Made by a program: the position numbers and the translations under genes. Source: Oceanobacter kriegii DSM 6294 (lineage in GTDB: Bacteria > Pseudomonadota > Gammaproteobacteria > Pseudomonadales > Oceanobacteraceae). From it: a stretch of DNA of 64,000 nucleotides. The notes beneath the pieces are model-generated. The model made no database searches. It had not been told where the DNA came from and saw only the letters and a program-made list of their open reading frames with translations. This document shows, in pieces, positions 39,005-48,049 of the stretch. The stretch lies in NCBI RefSeq assembly GCF_000422845.1, contig NZ_KE383931.1, positions 467,366 through 531,365 of the forward strand, read 5' to 3'. Position 1 is the first letter of the stretch. Each line of letters starts with the position of its first letter.

Positions 39005-39919
39005 TCAGGCAACCTCGCTCTGGCCATCACCGGCCTTGGCTTGCTCCAACGCCTGATTGGCCCGTTGAATCAAGGCCTCCGGCGAGTCCTGCTGCCAAGC
39101 CGCCAAACCGACGCTGATGCTCTGATACAAGGTTGCACCGGTTTGCTTGTGTTTATAAGCAAAGTGCGACACCGCCAGCACCAGCTCGGCGGATATTTGC
39201 CGCGCCCGTTCAATGGAAGTATCAGGCAACAGCACCGCAAAGCGGTCGGCGGCGTAACGGCAAATCAAATCCTGCTGACGCAGATTCAGCAGCAGCAACT
39301 CCGACATTTCATGCAGCAAGGCATCCCCCTCCCGGTGGCCGTGCAGCCGATTCACTTCAGCAAAGCGATCGATATCGACCATCAGCAGTACCATTGGCTG
39401 ATGGTTCTGCCTCGCCAGCAGGCCTTGCAGTTCTTCCTTCAAGTAACCAACCCGCCCCAGCTGGGTCAGATTGTCGATAAACCGATGCTCCCGAAACAGC
39501 TGCTCACGTTTGCGCAACTGCTGATTAATCTTCAGCTGTTCCTTGTGCCAATGAATCAGGCCGTACGTCAGCAAGGCGACACCAATCGGCATGGCGCCGG
39601 ATTCCAGCCAGTGATCCCACATAATGCCCGCAGGCACCTCAATGAATTCGTCGAGGTTGTCCTGCCACATGGCCAGAAACATGAAACCCAGCCCGAGGGT
39701 CAGCAAATCGGTGACCCGTCCCGCCGGGCGACTGCCCAGAATCAGCACCATCCACACCGCCAGCGCCAGCGCGGAACCGCCCTCACCGATGACATCGATC
39801 CAGTCGATAACAGCCAAGGGTTTAATGGTACCGACGGACGCAAAGCCGATCAGCCCACCAAAGGCCAGGCCAAAAATCAGCAGCAGTTTTTGCCGGTGTA
39901 ATCCCAATGTTGAAAACAT
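39005..39919 (-). CDS. Membrane protein with degenerate GGDEF domain
   Basis: 304 residues. Three or four hydrophobic segments in the first 130 residues form a membrane sensor-like region, followed by a short coiled linker and a GGDEF-fold domain. The catalytic motif is AADRF (223-227) instead of GGDEF, so cyclase activity is very unlikely. The allosteric I-site RQQD (214-217) is kept at the exact five-residue spacing, suggesting a cyclic-di-GMP receptor like PelD-type proteins. Upstream member of a probable two-gene unit with the AraC regulator, divergent from the TonB receptor and phytase. Confidence 0.85.
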   Translation of the reverse strand: MFSTLGLHRQKLLLIFGLAFGGLIGFASVGTIKPLAVIDWIDVIGEGGSALALAVWMVLILGSRPAGRVTDLLTLGLGFMFLAMWQDNLDEFIEVPAGIMWDHWLESGAMPIGVALLTYGLIHWHKEQLKINQQLRKREQLFREHRFIDNLTQLGRVGYLKEELQGLLARQNHQPMVLLMVDIDRFAEVNRLHGHREGDALLHEMSELLLLNLRQQDLICRYAADRFAVLLPDTSIERARQISAELVLAVSHFAYKHKQTGATLYQSISVGLAAWQQDSPEALIQRANQALEQAKAGDGQSEVA

Positions 39920-40028
39920 GATCCAGCCCTGAATCCAGTCGCGTTAAGTGATGCCGCATTTAATCATGTGGCTCGCGCATTTAGCCGCCGGGGGTCATAT
40001 CAGCTCAATGTAAAACCGCCGATTTTCG

Positions 40029-40046
40029 ATGAATTTTTTATGACAG
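40029..40046 (-). promoter_or_regulatory. Weak PHO-box-like site
   Basis: On the minus strand: CTGTCAT, AAAA, AATTCAT. The first half is the exact PhoB consensus half-site and the spacer is 4 bp AT-rich, but the second half matches only TCAT. About 110 bases before the degenerate-GGDEF gene. Confidence 0.35.
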
Positions 40047-40214
40047 CGGCAGCAGCACCGATGCCATGAGGCCTGCCGAGCACTGAGGTGATCTCGCCGT
40101 CAGCACGACCTGCATCGGTGTAGGGGTCAAATGAGATCATCAGCACACTCCGTCACCACGCCAAATGCCGCTTTTCGCCATCAAACGCCGCCCCAGGTCT
40201 GTTGCTCGAAAATA

Positions 40215-40232
40215 CCGTCACAGCACTGTCAC
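40215..40232 (+). promoter_or_regulatory. PHO box candidate upstream of TonB receptor and phytase
   Basis: CCGTCAC (40215-40221), AGCA spacer, CTGTCAC (40226-40232): two near-consensus PhoB half-sites (CTGTCAT) at the canonical 11-bp period. Ten bases after the box is TAGTTT (40243-40248), a -10-like hexamer at the distance seen in PhoB-activated promoters. It fits the phosphate-scavenging role of the genes that follow. Confidence 0.65.
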
Positions 40233-40329
40233 ACAGGCTTTCTAGTTTGCGCCGGGTTCACAAATAAAAGAGCGCCACACGAGCCAGCCACAGAACCGGC
40301 CGGTGGCAAGACCTACTGGAGAGCGAACA

Positions 40330-43113
40330 GTGAAACTCATGATGAAACCTCTGGCCGTCAGTATTGCACTGGCGACTGCGACCCTTGCCCACACCCAGGC
40401 CCACGCCGATGGCATTGTTGAAGGCCGCATTGTCGATGCCGCCAGCCAGACCGTATACAAGGGCGCGGTCGTGCGTCTGGATGAAAGCAAACGCGAAGTG
40501 CTGGCCGAACAAGGCGGTCGTTTCCGTATGCCGCAAGTGCCAGCAGGTGAATACACCCTGATCGTCAAAATGGGCGGCAAGGTTATTGATACCCGCAAGA
40601 TCACCGTTGCCGACAATCAGGTCACATCGGAAAGCATCATTGTTAACGACGGCGACGATGTGGTGGACGAAGTACTGGTTTACGGTCAGGCCGCACAGAT
40701 GCAGCGCGCACTGGATCGCCAGCGCTATTCTGACGGCATTGTGTCGGCCGTTAATGCCGACGCCATCGGCGAACTGCCGGATGCCAACGCCGCCGAAGCG
40801 CTGCAGCGTATTCCCGGCCTCAGCATTGAGCGCGATCAGGGCGAAGGTCGCTTTGTACGGGTTCGTGGCATGGGCGCGGATTACAACGCTGTTTCGGTCA
40901 ACGGCACCCAGATTCCAGCTCCGGAAGCCGGTACTCGTTCCGTCGCTCTGGACGTGATTCCAGCCAACCTGATCAGCTCTCTGGTCGTCACCAAAACCCT
41001 CACCCCTGATATGGACGCCAACTCCATTGGCGGCGCGATTGAAGTCGAAGGCGTATCAGCCCTCGACCGTGAGGGCCTGTTCTACAGCGCCGACGCCGAG
41101 TACAACCACGTTGATCTGACCGGCGACAACAACCCGAAAGTATCCCTTGCTGGCGGCGACACCTTTGAGCTGGGTGGCGAACGTCGTTTGGGCGTTGCGC
41201 TGGCAGCCAGCTACGAAAGCCGTGATTTCGGTTCCGAAAACACCGAAACCGGGGGGGCCTGGGATGGCGACGGCCTCGAAGAAATGGAAATGCGTGACTA
41301 CACCATCAATCGTGAGCGCAAAGGCGCTGCCTTGAACCTCGACTACGAGCACGACATCAATAACGCCTTCCACCTGCGCACCCTGTACTCCGAATTCACC
41401 GACGAAGAACAGCGTCAGGCGCTGGTAGCCGAATTCCTCGACAGCGAAGAAGAAACCGAAGCTCGCCTGGCTGGCGAAACCGGTGCCGGTGAAATTGCCC
41501 GCGAACTGAAAGACCGCACCGAAACCCAGACCATCAAGTCGGTGACCTTTGGTGGCGAGCACTACATCAACGACTGGACCGTCGAATACGACCTCGGCCT
41601 GTCGAGCGCGCAGGAGAAAGAACCGGATTCCATGGACAGCGCGGTGTTCACCGCGGGCGTCGATTCCGTAGGCTACAACGGCTCGCGCAAGCCGATTCTG
41701 TTCGGTGATGAACTGTACGATGCCGCCAACTTCGAGCTGGACGAAATCGAACGGGTCAAAAGCCACACCACCGATGACGTAACCGTTGCCAGCATCGACA
41801 TCACCCGCGACACCATCGTCATGGACTACCCGGCCATGATCAAATTCGGCGGCAAGCTGAAGAGCCGTAAAAAGCATCAGGACGTCGATGTGCGCAAGTA
41901 CTCCGCCGACGATGTGTCGATGTCGGACTACACCGATGGCAACACCGACTACAGCCTTGGCAACCATGCCTCAAATACATATGGCCCATCACTGAGCAAA
42001 GGTAAGCTGCGCTCGCTGATGAACAGCCTCGCCGCCGACGCCGGTGCGGAGGCCGATGCAGTCGAAGAAGGCCTGGTCGATTCCTACGTTGAAGACTACA
42101 CCATCGAAGAAGACGTCAACGCCGCCTACGTGATGGCCAAGGTAGAAACCGATCTGGCAGAACTGATCGCCGGTGTTCGCTACGAAAGCACCCAACAGAA
42201 AAGCAAAGGCTACGAAGTCAACGAAACCGACGACGTCAACATTACCCGCACCCACTTCAAGCAAGACTACAACCACGTGCTGCCGGGCTTGTTGGCCAAG
42301 ATTGAGATGGACGAAAGCACCAACTTCCGTGCCGCCTGGACCAACTCCGTGGTACGTCCTACCTTCGAGCAAATTCGCCCAAGCATCGCCATCGACGGCG
42401 ACGAACTGGAAGTCGGCAACCCGAACCTGAAAGCGCTGGAATCCAGCAACATCGACTTCGGTATCGAACACTTTATGGGCAACGCCGGTATGGTGTCTGC
42501 GTTTGCGTTCTATAAAAGCATCGATAACTTCTCCTACGAAACCGACATCCAGAACGACAGTTACTACAACGCGCTGGCGGGCGAAGACAACACGGTAACT
42601 ACTACCTTCCGCAACGGCACCACCGCCACCGTCAAGGGACTGGAACTGGCGTACTCACAGAAGTTCGACATGCTGCCGTCGCCATACAATGGCTTGCTGC
42701 TGAGCGCCAACGTCACCTTTGTGGATTCCAAGGCCGATATCAGCACCGACGACGACGGCACCGTCCTGACGCGCACCATCAACCTGCCAAAACAGTCTGA
42801 TACCACCGGCAACCTGATGGTCGGCTATGAAAACGACCGCATCAGCCTGCGTCTGGCGGCCAACTACAAGTCGTCCTACCTGGACGAAGTGGGCAACTAC
42901 GAAGACAGCAGCGAAGACATTCGTCAGGCTGCCCAGACCCAGGTGGATTTCAACGCCAGCTACAAGGTTAACCCGCAGCTGAAAGTACGCTTCAAGGCCG
43001 CCAACCTGACCGACGAGCCGTACTACATGTACCAGGGCAGCGAGCAATACAACGCCCAGTACGAAACCTACGGCACCACCTACACCCTGGGTGTGAGCTA
43101 CGCCAGCTTCTGA
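40330..43113 (+). CDS. TonB-dependent receptor, probable phytate uptake
   Basis: 927 residues. Signal peptide ending THAQAHA-like near residue 26, then a carboxypeptidase-regulatory-like beta-sandwich (about 30-105). A plug domain follows (EVLVYGQ, IPGLSIERDQGEGRFVRVRGMGAD as the typical plug signature), then a 22-strand barrel ending in an aromatic residue (YASF). Imports a large substrate across the outer membrane using TonB energy. Paired downstream with a beta-propeller phytase, so inositol phosphates are the likely ligand; this receptor-phytase pairing is known in marine bacteria. Start GTG 40330 is taken because GGAG (40318-40321) lies 8 bases before it; ATG 40339 is the alternative. 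Confidence 0.85.
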   Translation: MKLMMKPLAVSIALATATLAHTQAHADGIVEGRIVDAASQTVYKGAVVRLDESKREVLAEQGGRFRMPQVPAGEYTLIVKMGGKVIDTRKITVADNQVTSESIIVNDGDDVVDEVLVYGQAAQMQRALDRQRYSDGIVSAVNADAIGELPDANAAEALQRIPGLSIERDQGEGRFVRVRGMGADYNAVSVNGTQIPAPEAGTRSVALDVIPANLISSLVVTKTLTPDMDANSIGGAIEVEGVSALDREGLFYSADAEYNHVDLTGDNNPKVSLAGGDTFELGGERRLGVALAASYESRDFGSENTETGGAWDGDGLEEMEMRDYTINRERKGAALNLDYEHDINNAFHLRTLYSEFTDEEQRQALVAEFLDSEEETEARLAGETGAGEIARELKDRTETQTIKSVTFGGEHYINDWTVEYDLGLSSAQEKEPDSMDSAVFTAGVDSVGYNGSRKPILFGDELYDAANFELDEIERVKSHTTDDVTVASIDITRDTIVMDYPAMIKFGGKLKSRKKHQDVDVRKYSADDVSMSDYTDGNTDYSLGNHASNTYGPSLSKGKLRSLMNSLAADAGAEADAVEEGLVDSYVEDYTIEEDVNAAYVMAKVETDLAELIAGVRYESTQQKSKGYEVNETDDVNITRTHFKQDYNHVLPGLLAKIEMDESTNFRAAWTNSVVRPTFEQIRPSIAIDGDELEVGNPNLKALESSNIDFGIEHFMGNAGMVSAFAFYKSIDNFSYETDIQNDSYYNALAGEDNTVTTTFRNGTTATVKGLELAYSQKFDMLPSPYNGLLLSANVTFVDSKADISTDDDGTVLTRTINLPKQSDTTGNLMVGYENDRISLRLAANYKSSYLDEVGNYEDSSEDIRQAAQTQVDFNASYKVNPQLKVRFKAANLTDEPYYMYQGSEQYNAQYETYGTTYTLGVSYASF

Positions 43114-43126
43114 TCTGGCCGTGCCC

Positions 43127-43152
43127 AAACCGGCTCGCTTGCGAGCCGGTTT
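43127..43152 (+). terminator. Hairpin between TonB receptor and phytase
   Basis: AAACCGGCTCGC (43127-43138), tight 2-base centre, GCGAGCCGGTTT (43141-43152), with a short TTT end. It could stop part of the transcription or protect the upstream mRNA, giving more receptor than phytase. Confidence 0.55.
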
Positions 43153-43181
43153 ATCACCCACCTCCGTTCGAGAATGAGACA

Positions 43182-45122
43182 ATGATGAACAACTCCCACC
43201 GGTTACTGCTGACCACCCTGAGCTGTACCAGTCTGCTGATGGCTGGCTGCGCCGCTACACCACAAACCAGCACGTCACACACCACCAGCCCGCTGCAAGC
43301 TCAAGCCACTCTGGCAGGCGGCGAGCACCTGCTGATGCTGAATGAGCAGCACTGGCTGTCGATTGGCCCGGATCACAAGCTGCAACTGGGGCAGCAGGCC
43401 AACGGCACGGCCACCATTTGGCAAGACCAATGGCATGGCGAATTCCTCGATAGCCGCATCGTCGACGGCAAACTGATGACCGTATCGGTCGACGACAACC
43501 AGCGCCTGCACCTCAGCACCTTTGTGCGCAGCGAACAAAGCGGCCAGTACCAGCGGGTGCAGGATGCCGTTGGCGGCGTTATCAATACACCACTGGAAGG
43601 ACTGTGTTTGTACGCCCCCCGAGGCGATGCCATGCAAGTGTTCCTGCTGGATGAAAACGCCAACGGCCAGCAGCTGATGCTGACCCCGGCCAGCGCCGAT
43701 GCCAGCACCACCCAATTGAACACCACCCTGCTGCGTCAGTTTGCCACCGCGCCCGGGGCTGAATATTGTGTGGTCGACGACGACCGCGACACCTTGTACA
43801 TCAGTGAACAAGCCGTTGGCGTATGGCAAATGAATGCCCGTGCCGAAAGCGACCCAAGCCGTACCATGGTGGAAATGGCCAGCCCGTTTGGCCACATTCA
43901 GGGAGAAGCCGGCGCCCTGGCGATTCAGGGCAACAGCCTGTGGATTGCCGAAGCCGAAAGCGACCGCATCCATCAGTACCAACTGGATAACGGCCAATAC
44001 CTGGGTGTCGACACGCTGGCCGCCAACGGCGCTGCCGTTGCCATCGACACCCTGCTGGTCTCGCCACTGTCTGGCCAGGCCGGCGTGTTCGACAAACACA
44101 GCGAACAATTGCTGAGCCTGCGCTTGCCATCACAACCTGCCATCAATGTCAGTGACCGCATTGCAACCATTGCTGCCACGGCCGAAACCGATCCGGTCAG
44201 CACCGCTGGCGATGCCGCTGACGACCCGGCCATTTGGGTGAACCCACACAATCCTGCTGCCAGCCTGATATTGGGAACCAACAAAAAGCACGCTCTGAAC
44301 GTTTACGACCTCAACGGCAAGCAAGTGCAACAGCTGCCAGTAGGACGAGTGAACAACGTCGATGTACGCCAGCAGTTCACCCTGCGCGGCCAACCCATGG
44401 ACATCGCCACTGCCAGTCACCGTGACCACAAGTCAATCTCGCTGTTTGCTATCAACCCGGACACCGGTGCGGTCAGTTCCGCCGGAGAAATTGCGACCAC
44501 ACTGGAGAGCGTGTACGGCCTCTGCATGTACAAAAACAGCCGCAACCAGATGTTTGCTTTTATCAACAGCGAAAACGGCGAGTTTGAGCAATACCAGATC
44601 CTCGACAGCGATAACGGCTGGCACGGCAAGCGGGTACGGCAGTTTGCCGTTGCCAGCCAACCGGAAGGCTGTGTTGCCGACGACCGGGCTGGCCGTCTGT
44701 TTTTGGGTGAAGAAAACCGCGCCGTATGGACATTGGGTGCCGAACCAGCCGCCAGCACCCGCATGACCGAAGTCGCCACGCTGGGCGAAAAGCTGGTTGC
44801 CGACATCGAAGGCATGGACATCTACCAAACCGAAGATGCCAACTATCTGGTGGTGTCGAGCCAGGGCAACGACAGCTACCTGGTATACGAAGCCGAAGCA
44901 CCGTTCGCCTACGTTGGTCGTTTCCGCGTTGGCCTGAACGCCAATAAAGGCATCGATGGCGCCTCTGAAACCGATGGTTTGACCGTCACCTCAGCCAACC
45001 TCGGCGACCAATACCCGCAAGGACTGTTGGTGGTACAGGACGGCCGCAACCTGCTGCCGGAACAGCACCAGAACTTCAAATACGTCGATTGGCGAGACAT
45101 TCGCGCCCTACTGACACACTAA
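43182..45122 (+). CDS. Tandem beta-propeller phytase lipoprotein
   Basis: 646 residues. Lipoprotein signal peptide (LLMAGC), so likely surface or periplasm anchored. The C-terminal half (about 330-646) is a full beta-propeller phytase, releasing phosphate from phytate with calcium: DDPAIWVN with LGTNKK, then EGCVADDRAGRLFLGEE, ADIEGMDIY, LVVSSQGNDSYLVYE, ASETDGLTV and the closing QNFKYVDW. The N-terminal half (about 45-320) is a second, degenerate propeller, with repeated echoes such as GLCLYAP and EYCVVDDDRDTLYISEQ. Dual-domain enzymes of this type are known. Start ATG 43182; 43185 is the alternative. Confidence 0.88.
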   Translation: MMNNSHRLLLTTLSCTSLLMAGCAATPQTSTSHTTSPLQAQATLAGGEHLLMLNEQHWLSIGPDHKLQLGQQANGTATIWQDQWHGEFLDSRIVDGKLMTVSVDDNQRLHLSTFVRSEQSGQYQRVQDAVGGVINTPLEGLCLYAPRGDAMQVFLLDENANGQQLMLTPASADASTTQLNTTLLRQFATAPGAEYCVVDDDRDTLYISEQAVGVWQMNARAESDPSRTMVEMASPFGHIQGEAGALAIQGNSLWIAEAESDRIHQYQLDNGQYLGVDTLAANGAAVAIDTLLVSPLSGQAGVFDKHSEQLLSLRLPSQPAINVSDRIATIAATAETDPVSTAGDAADDPAIWVNPHNPAASLILGTNKKHALNVYDLNGKQVQQLPVGRVNNVDVRQQFTLRGQPMDIATASHRDHKSISLFAINPDTGAVSSAGEIATTLESVYGLCMYKNSRNQMFAFINSENGEFEQYQILDSDNGWHGKRVRQFAVASQPEGCVADDRAGRLFLGEENRAVWTLGAEPAASTRMTEVATLGEKLVADIEGMDIYQTEDANYLVVSSQGNDSYLVYEAEAPFAYVGRFRVGLNANKGIDGASETDGLTVTSANLGDQYPQGLLVVQDGRNLLPEQHQNFKYVDWRDIRALLTH

Positions 45123-45182
45123 AACAGCCCCGAGACAGAACAGACTGGAAAGCGAAAAAGAGAGAAAGAAAAGGAAAAGCAC

Positions 45183-45202
45183 ACGGGGCAAATTTGCCCC
45201 GT
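45183..45202. terminator. Palindrome downstream of phytase
   Basis: ACGGGGCAAA / TTTGCCCCGT is a perfect 20-bp palindrome about 60 bases after the phytase stop. Only a weak T-rich tail follows. Confidence 0.5.
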
Positions 45203-45383
45203 TATTCCATCAAGTAGTAAAAGCTTGAGAACAGCCAACCAACCTGAACAAGAAATGAACAATTCAGGCCGACTGAAGAACGCTTTCCCAAATCCACCAT
45301 CCAAACCATGAATGAGTTGCTAACTTGAAGGTGCGAGGCCCTCCATGCTCGCAACTCTGATGTTCTTCTTCATCGAAGCATTC

Positions 45384-45406
45384 GCCGGGAAAGTCCCGGC
45401 TTTTTT
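45384..45406 (+). terminator. Rho-independent terminator after the phytase gene
   Basis: GCCGGGA (45384-45390), loop AAG, TCCCGGC (45394-45400), then TTTTTT (45401-45406). Faces the convergent peroxidase gene ending at 45425. The 302-base gap 45123-45424 holds no other supported feature. Confidence 0.85.
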
Positions 45407-45424
45407 ATGCCTGCAAGAAAGGAG

Positions 45425-46111
45425 TTACAGCACCTGACGCAGATCGTCGTCGTCCGGCACACTCATGCTCGACCAGGACTCAACCACCTGACCATCGGCA
45501 TTCAGCAAGTATTTATAGAAATTCCATTTAGGCCGCACGGACTGGGCAGCCAACTCTTTAAACAGCGGATGAACATCGTCGCCTTTGACCGGCACTGGCG
45601 CCAGCATGGTGAAGGTCACACCGAAATTCTTGCGACAAATACGAGCGGCTTCTTCTTCGGTTTTGGCTTCCTGATTGAAGCTGTTGGAGGCAACTCCAAC
45701 CACCACCAAACCCTGATCCTTGTATTTATCATGGATGGCCTGCAAATCACCAAACTGCTTGGTGAAACCACAATGGCTGGCAGTATTGATCAGCAGCACT
45801 GGCTTGCCTTGGGATACGTCACACAGGTTCAGCACCTTGCTGCTGTGCAGTTGCTTCATGTTCTGGTGGTAAATGGCCGGACAATCAGCTGGCCAATTGG
45901 CGTCTGCGTTTTCACCGGCCTGAGTCGTCGCAGCGAATAGCCACAAGGCCAGCATTGCTACGGCCGCGAGCAGCCAGCCCGAGCGTGAGCCGCCGTATTG
46001 CAGGGAAATGTTTTCTTGCGGCGCAACCATCACACGACTTTCAGCCCTGTTGGATGATGCAGATGAAGCGCGAGCCTGACGCGCATGCTGTACCCGACGA
46101 GCGTATTTCAT
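45425..46111 (-). CDS. Glutathione peroxidase-family protein, membrane-anchored
   Basis: 228 residues. The C-terminal domain (about 80-228) is a thioredoxin-fold peroxidase with the peroxidatic cysteine C114 in NTASHCGFTKQF, a VVGVASNSFNQEA segment in place of the usual NQFGGQEP loop, and a W-N-F-x-K motif. It reduces hydroperoxides, probably with thioredoxin. Unusual: a basic, Ser/Ala/Arg-rich N-terminal stretch of about 45 residues precedes one hydrophobic helix (about 48-66), so the enzyme is either anchored facing the periplasm or has a long signal peptide. Start ATG 46111 has GGAGG six bases upstream. Confidence 0.85.
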   Translation of the reverse strand: MKYARRVQHARQARASSASSNRAESRVMVAPQENISLQYGGSRSGWLLAAVAMLALWLFAATTQAGENADANWPADCPAIYHQNMKQLHSSKVLNLCDVSQGKPVLLINTASHCGFTKQFGDLQAIHDKYKDQGLVVVGVASNSFNQEAKTEEEAARICRKNFGVTFTMLAPVPVKGDDVHPLFKELAAQSVRPKWNFYKYLLNADGQVVESWSSMSVPDDDDLRQVL

Positions 46112-46252
46112 GGAAACCTCCAAACCTGTACAAAGCCTATACATCATCCGGCGATTCCAAGCCGGAGTAAAGCGCTTTCACAGGCAGAGATGAAATTGTC
46201 GGGTACAACCTTTAAACCAGAGCGAACACGGCTTGTCCGCTCATGGCTCCAG

Positions 46253-47062
46253 CTACCCCTTCTTGCCCGCCCCTTCCGCAATGCGCTTGATCACCCGCGC
46301 GGCGGCGACAAACCCAAAGGTGCCTGTGACCATGGTGGCGGAACCAAAACCGGAGGAGCAATCCAGCCGGGTGGAATCGCCGTCAAACGACTTGGTCTGA
46401 CACACCGAACCGTCCGGCTGCGGGTATTGCAGCTGCTCGGTTGAGTAGACGCATGGAATGGAATAGTTACGGCTGGGGTTGCGCGAAAAGCCGTATTCAC
46501 GACGCAACAACGAGCGAACCTTGCGCGCCAACGGGTCATTGGTGGTCTTGTTAAGGTCGCCCACCTGAATCTGACTGGGGTCGGTCTGGCCACCCGCAGC
46601 ACCGGTGGTGACGATGCGGATTTTACGGCGTTTGCAGAACGCAATCAGCGCTGCCTTGTTTTTAACGCTGTCGATGCAATCCACAACGTAATCAAAATGG
46701 CCGTGATTGCCTTCAGGGGCCAACAAGGCTTCCTGATTGGACGCGGTCAGAAACGACTCGACCACGGTGACGTCGCAGTCCGGATTAATGGCCAGCACCC
46801 GTTCTTTCATGGCCGCCACTTTCATCTTGCCAACGGTGTCGGTCATCGCATGGATCTGGCGATTGGTGTTGGTGACACACACATCATCAAGGTCGATCAG
46901 CGTCAGCGCACCAATACCGGAACGAGCCAGCGCCTCGGCAACCCAGGTCCCTACGCCACCAATGCCGACCACACACACGTGCGCCGCAGCAATGCGCTCA
47001 AGTCCCTGCACGCCATAGAGTCTGCCAATACCGCCGAAGCGATCAATGTATCCGGGAGTCAC
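46253..47062 (-). CDS. tcdA: tRNA threonylcarbamoyladenosine dehydratase
   Basis: 269-residue E1-like (ThiF fold) enzyme that cyclises t6A at tRNA position 37 to ct6A using ATP. The nucleotide motif is VVGIGGVGTWVAEALARSG, followed by IDLDDVCVTNTNRQ and DCIDSVKNKAALI. The family C-terminus (GFGSATMVTGTFGF) is membrane-targeting. GTG start with AGAGGT upstream. In E. coli it works with the CsdA-CsdE sulfur relay; no csdE is adjacent here. Confidence 0.94.
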   Translation of the reverse strand: MTPGYIDRFGGIGRLYGVQGLERIAAAHVCVVGIGGVGTWVAEALARSGIGALTLIDLDDVCVTNTNRQIHAMTDTVGKMKVAAMKERVLAINPDCDVTVVESFLTASNQEALLAPEGNHGHFDYVVDCIDSVKNKAALIAFCKRRKIRIVTTGAAGGQTDPSQIQVGDLNKTTNDPLARKVRSLLRREYGFSRNPSRNYSIPCVYSTEQLQYPQPDGSVCQTKSFDGDSTRLDCSSGFGSATMVTGTFGFVAAARVIKRIAEGAGKKG

Positions 47063-47113
47063 TGCTACCTCTTGAATCTGTGTCGATCAAAAGGCGCAGT
47101 ATATCAAGAGTTA

Positions 47114-47725
47114 TCAGAGAGAAGACAGGCGAGCGCCGCCATGGTCGTAGCGCAACCAGCGAGCGGTTTGACTGACACGGCTGAGTGAAACGTCCTGCTG
47201 CATAAAGCGACGCTCCAGCGACTGGCGGTCGTCAGATGGAATCTCATTCAGCAGACCATTACGTAATACGGGCACTGGTGCAATGCGGTCCGTCAGGGAT
47301 GCCACGAACATCGACAGGAAATTGCCATCCAGACGGGCGTGTTCGTAATGGTTGATGGTCATCACCGTGGTATCGCCCTGGGCTTCCAAAGCCAGATAAT
47401 CGCCTTCCAGCAGCGGCCCACGAATGGCGTCGAAGAATACTTGCAGGTCTTCCGAATGCGCTTGCAGATTCACGTTGGCACCAGACGACGTCAGGGCATC
47501 CAGCCACAGGCTTTGAAAACGACGAGGGGCGATTTCTTCTTCGACGACTTTGAATTCCAATCGGAAGCCGTCACGCAACGACAAACCAGAAGACGCATCG
47601 CTCATGGATACGATAAACCAGGGTTTTCCCAGCAGCTCGAAAGAGCCGTAGGAGCGTTCATTGACGGCGAACGCAGGTGAAGAGACAAGGGCAAACAACA
47701 GATAAATGACTGACCAAGTTTTCAT
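47114..47725 (-). CDS. Secreted protein of unknown function
   Basis: 203 residues with a clear signal peptide (MKTWSVIYLLFALVSSPAFA), so periplasmic or secreted. No recognised catalytic motif. The middle (a segment with FFDAIRGPLLEGDYLALEAQGD, then LSMFVASLTDRIAP) has a faint look of bacterial chalcone-isomerase-like proteins, but this is weak. No cysteines and no membrane helix in the mature part. 51 bases upstream of tcdA on the same strand. Confidence 0.7.
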   Translation of the reverse strand: MKTWSVIYLLFALVSSPAFAVNERSYGSFELLGKPWFIVSMSDASSGLSLRDGFRLEFKVVEEEIAPRRFQSLWLDALTSSGANVNLQAHSEDLQVFFDAIRGPLLEGDYLALEAQGDTTVMTINHYEHARLDGNFLSMFVASLTDRIAPVPVLRNGLLNEIPSDDRQSLERRFMQQDVSLSRVSQTARWLRYDHGGARLSSL

Positions 47726-48049
47726 ACTGCTACCTGCTAATAACTGCTAAGGCTTGGGTTAACAACAATGCCACTATCCCTGGCTGGTGTGACTCTTGGG
47801 GTGTGAGAACAATGCTCCAGAGTACACGAGGTAGGATTGTCCTACATCACCAACATAGCAGGGTGCCCGTTCAGTTAACGGACATTCATCACAAAATGAG
47901 AAGGAAGATCACATTCAAACCGGTGCAGCCCTCTCAATGACACTGGCTATGGCACTGGCGATGCCCAAACCTTATCAGCGCCATATGACAAAAAACGGAA
48001 AAGCGTTCGGTTTCTTACAATGGCCGGGCTCATAAACAGCAGCACCGAA
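47726..48049. other. Intergenic region between secreted unknown and suf regulator
   Basis: 324 bases. The only structure noted is a perfect small hairpin GTAGGA-ttg-TCCTAC at 47831-47845. It must carry the promoter of the secreted protein gene. No small gene was supported. Confidence 0.35.

Larger units (their letters stand above)
39920..40329. other. Divergent control region of the phytase locus
   Basis: 410 bases between the degenerate-GGDEF gene (minus) and the TonB receptor (plus). It carries two PHO-box-like sequences (40029-40046 and 40215-40232) and a 9-bp inverted repeat CACCGATGC (40056-40064) / GCATCGGTG (40112-40120). No small gene was supported. Confidence 0.5.

Noticed and set aside
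40330..43113. Siderophore receptor
   Set aside because: No Fur-like box or siderophore genes nearby. The phytase and PHO box point to inositol phosphate instead.
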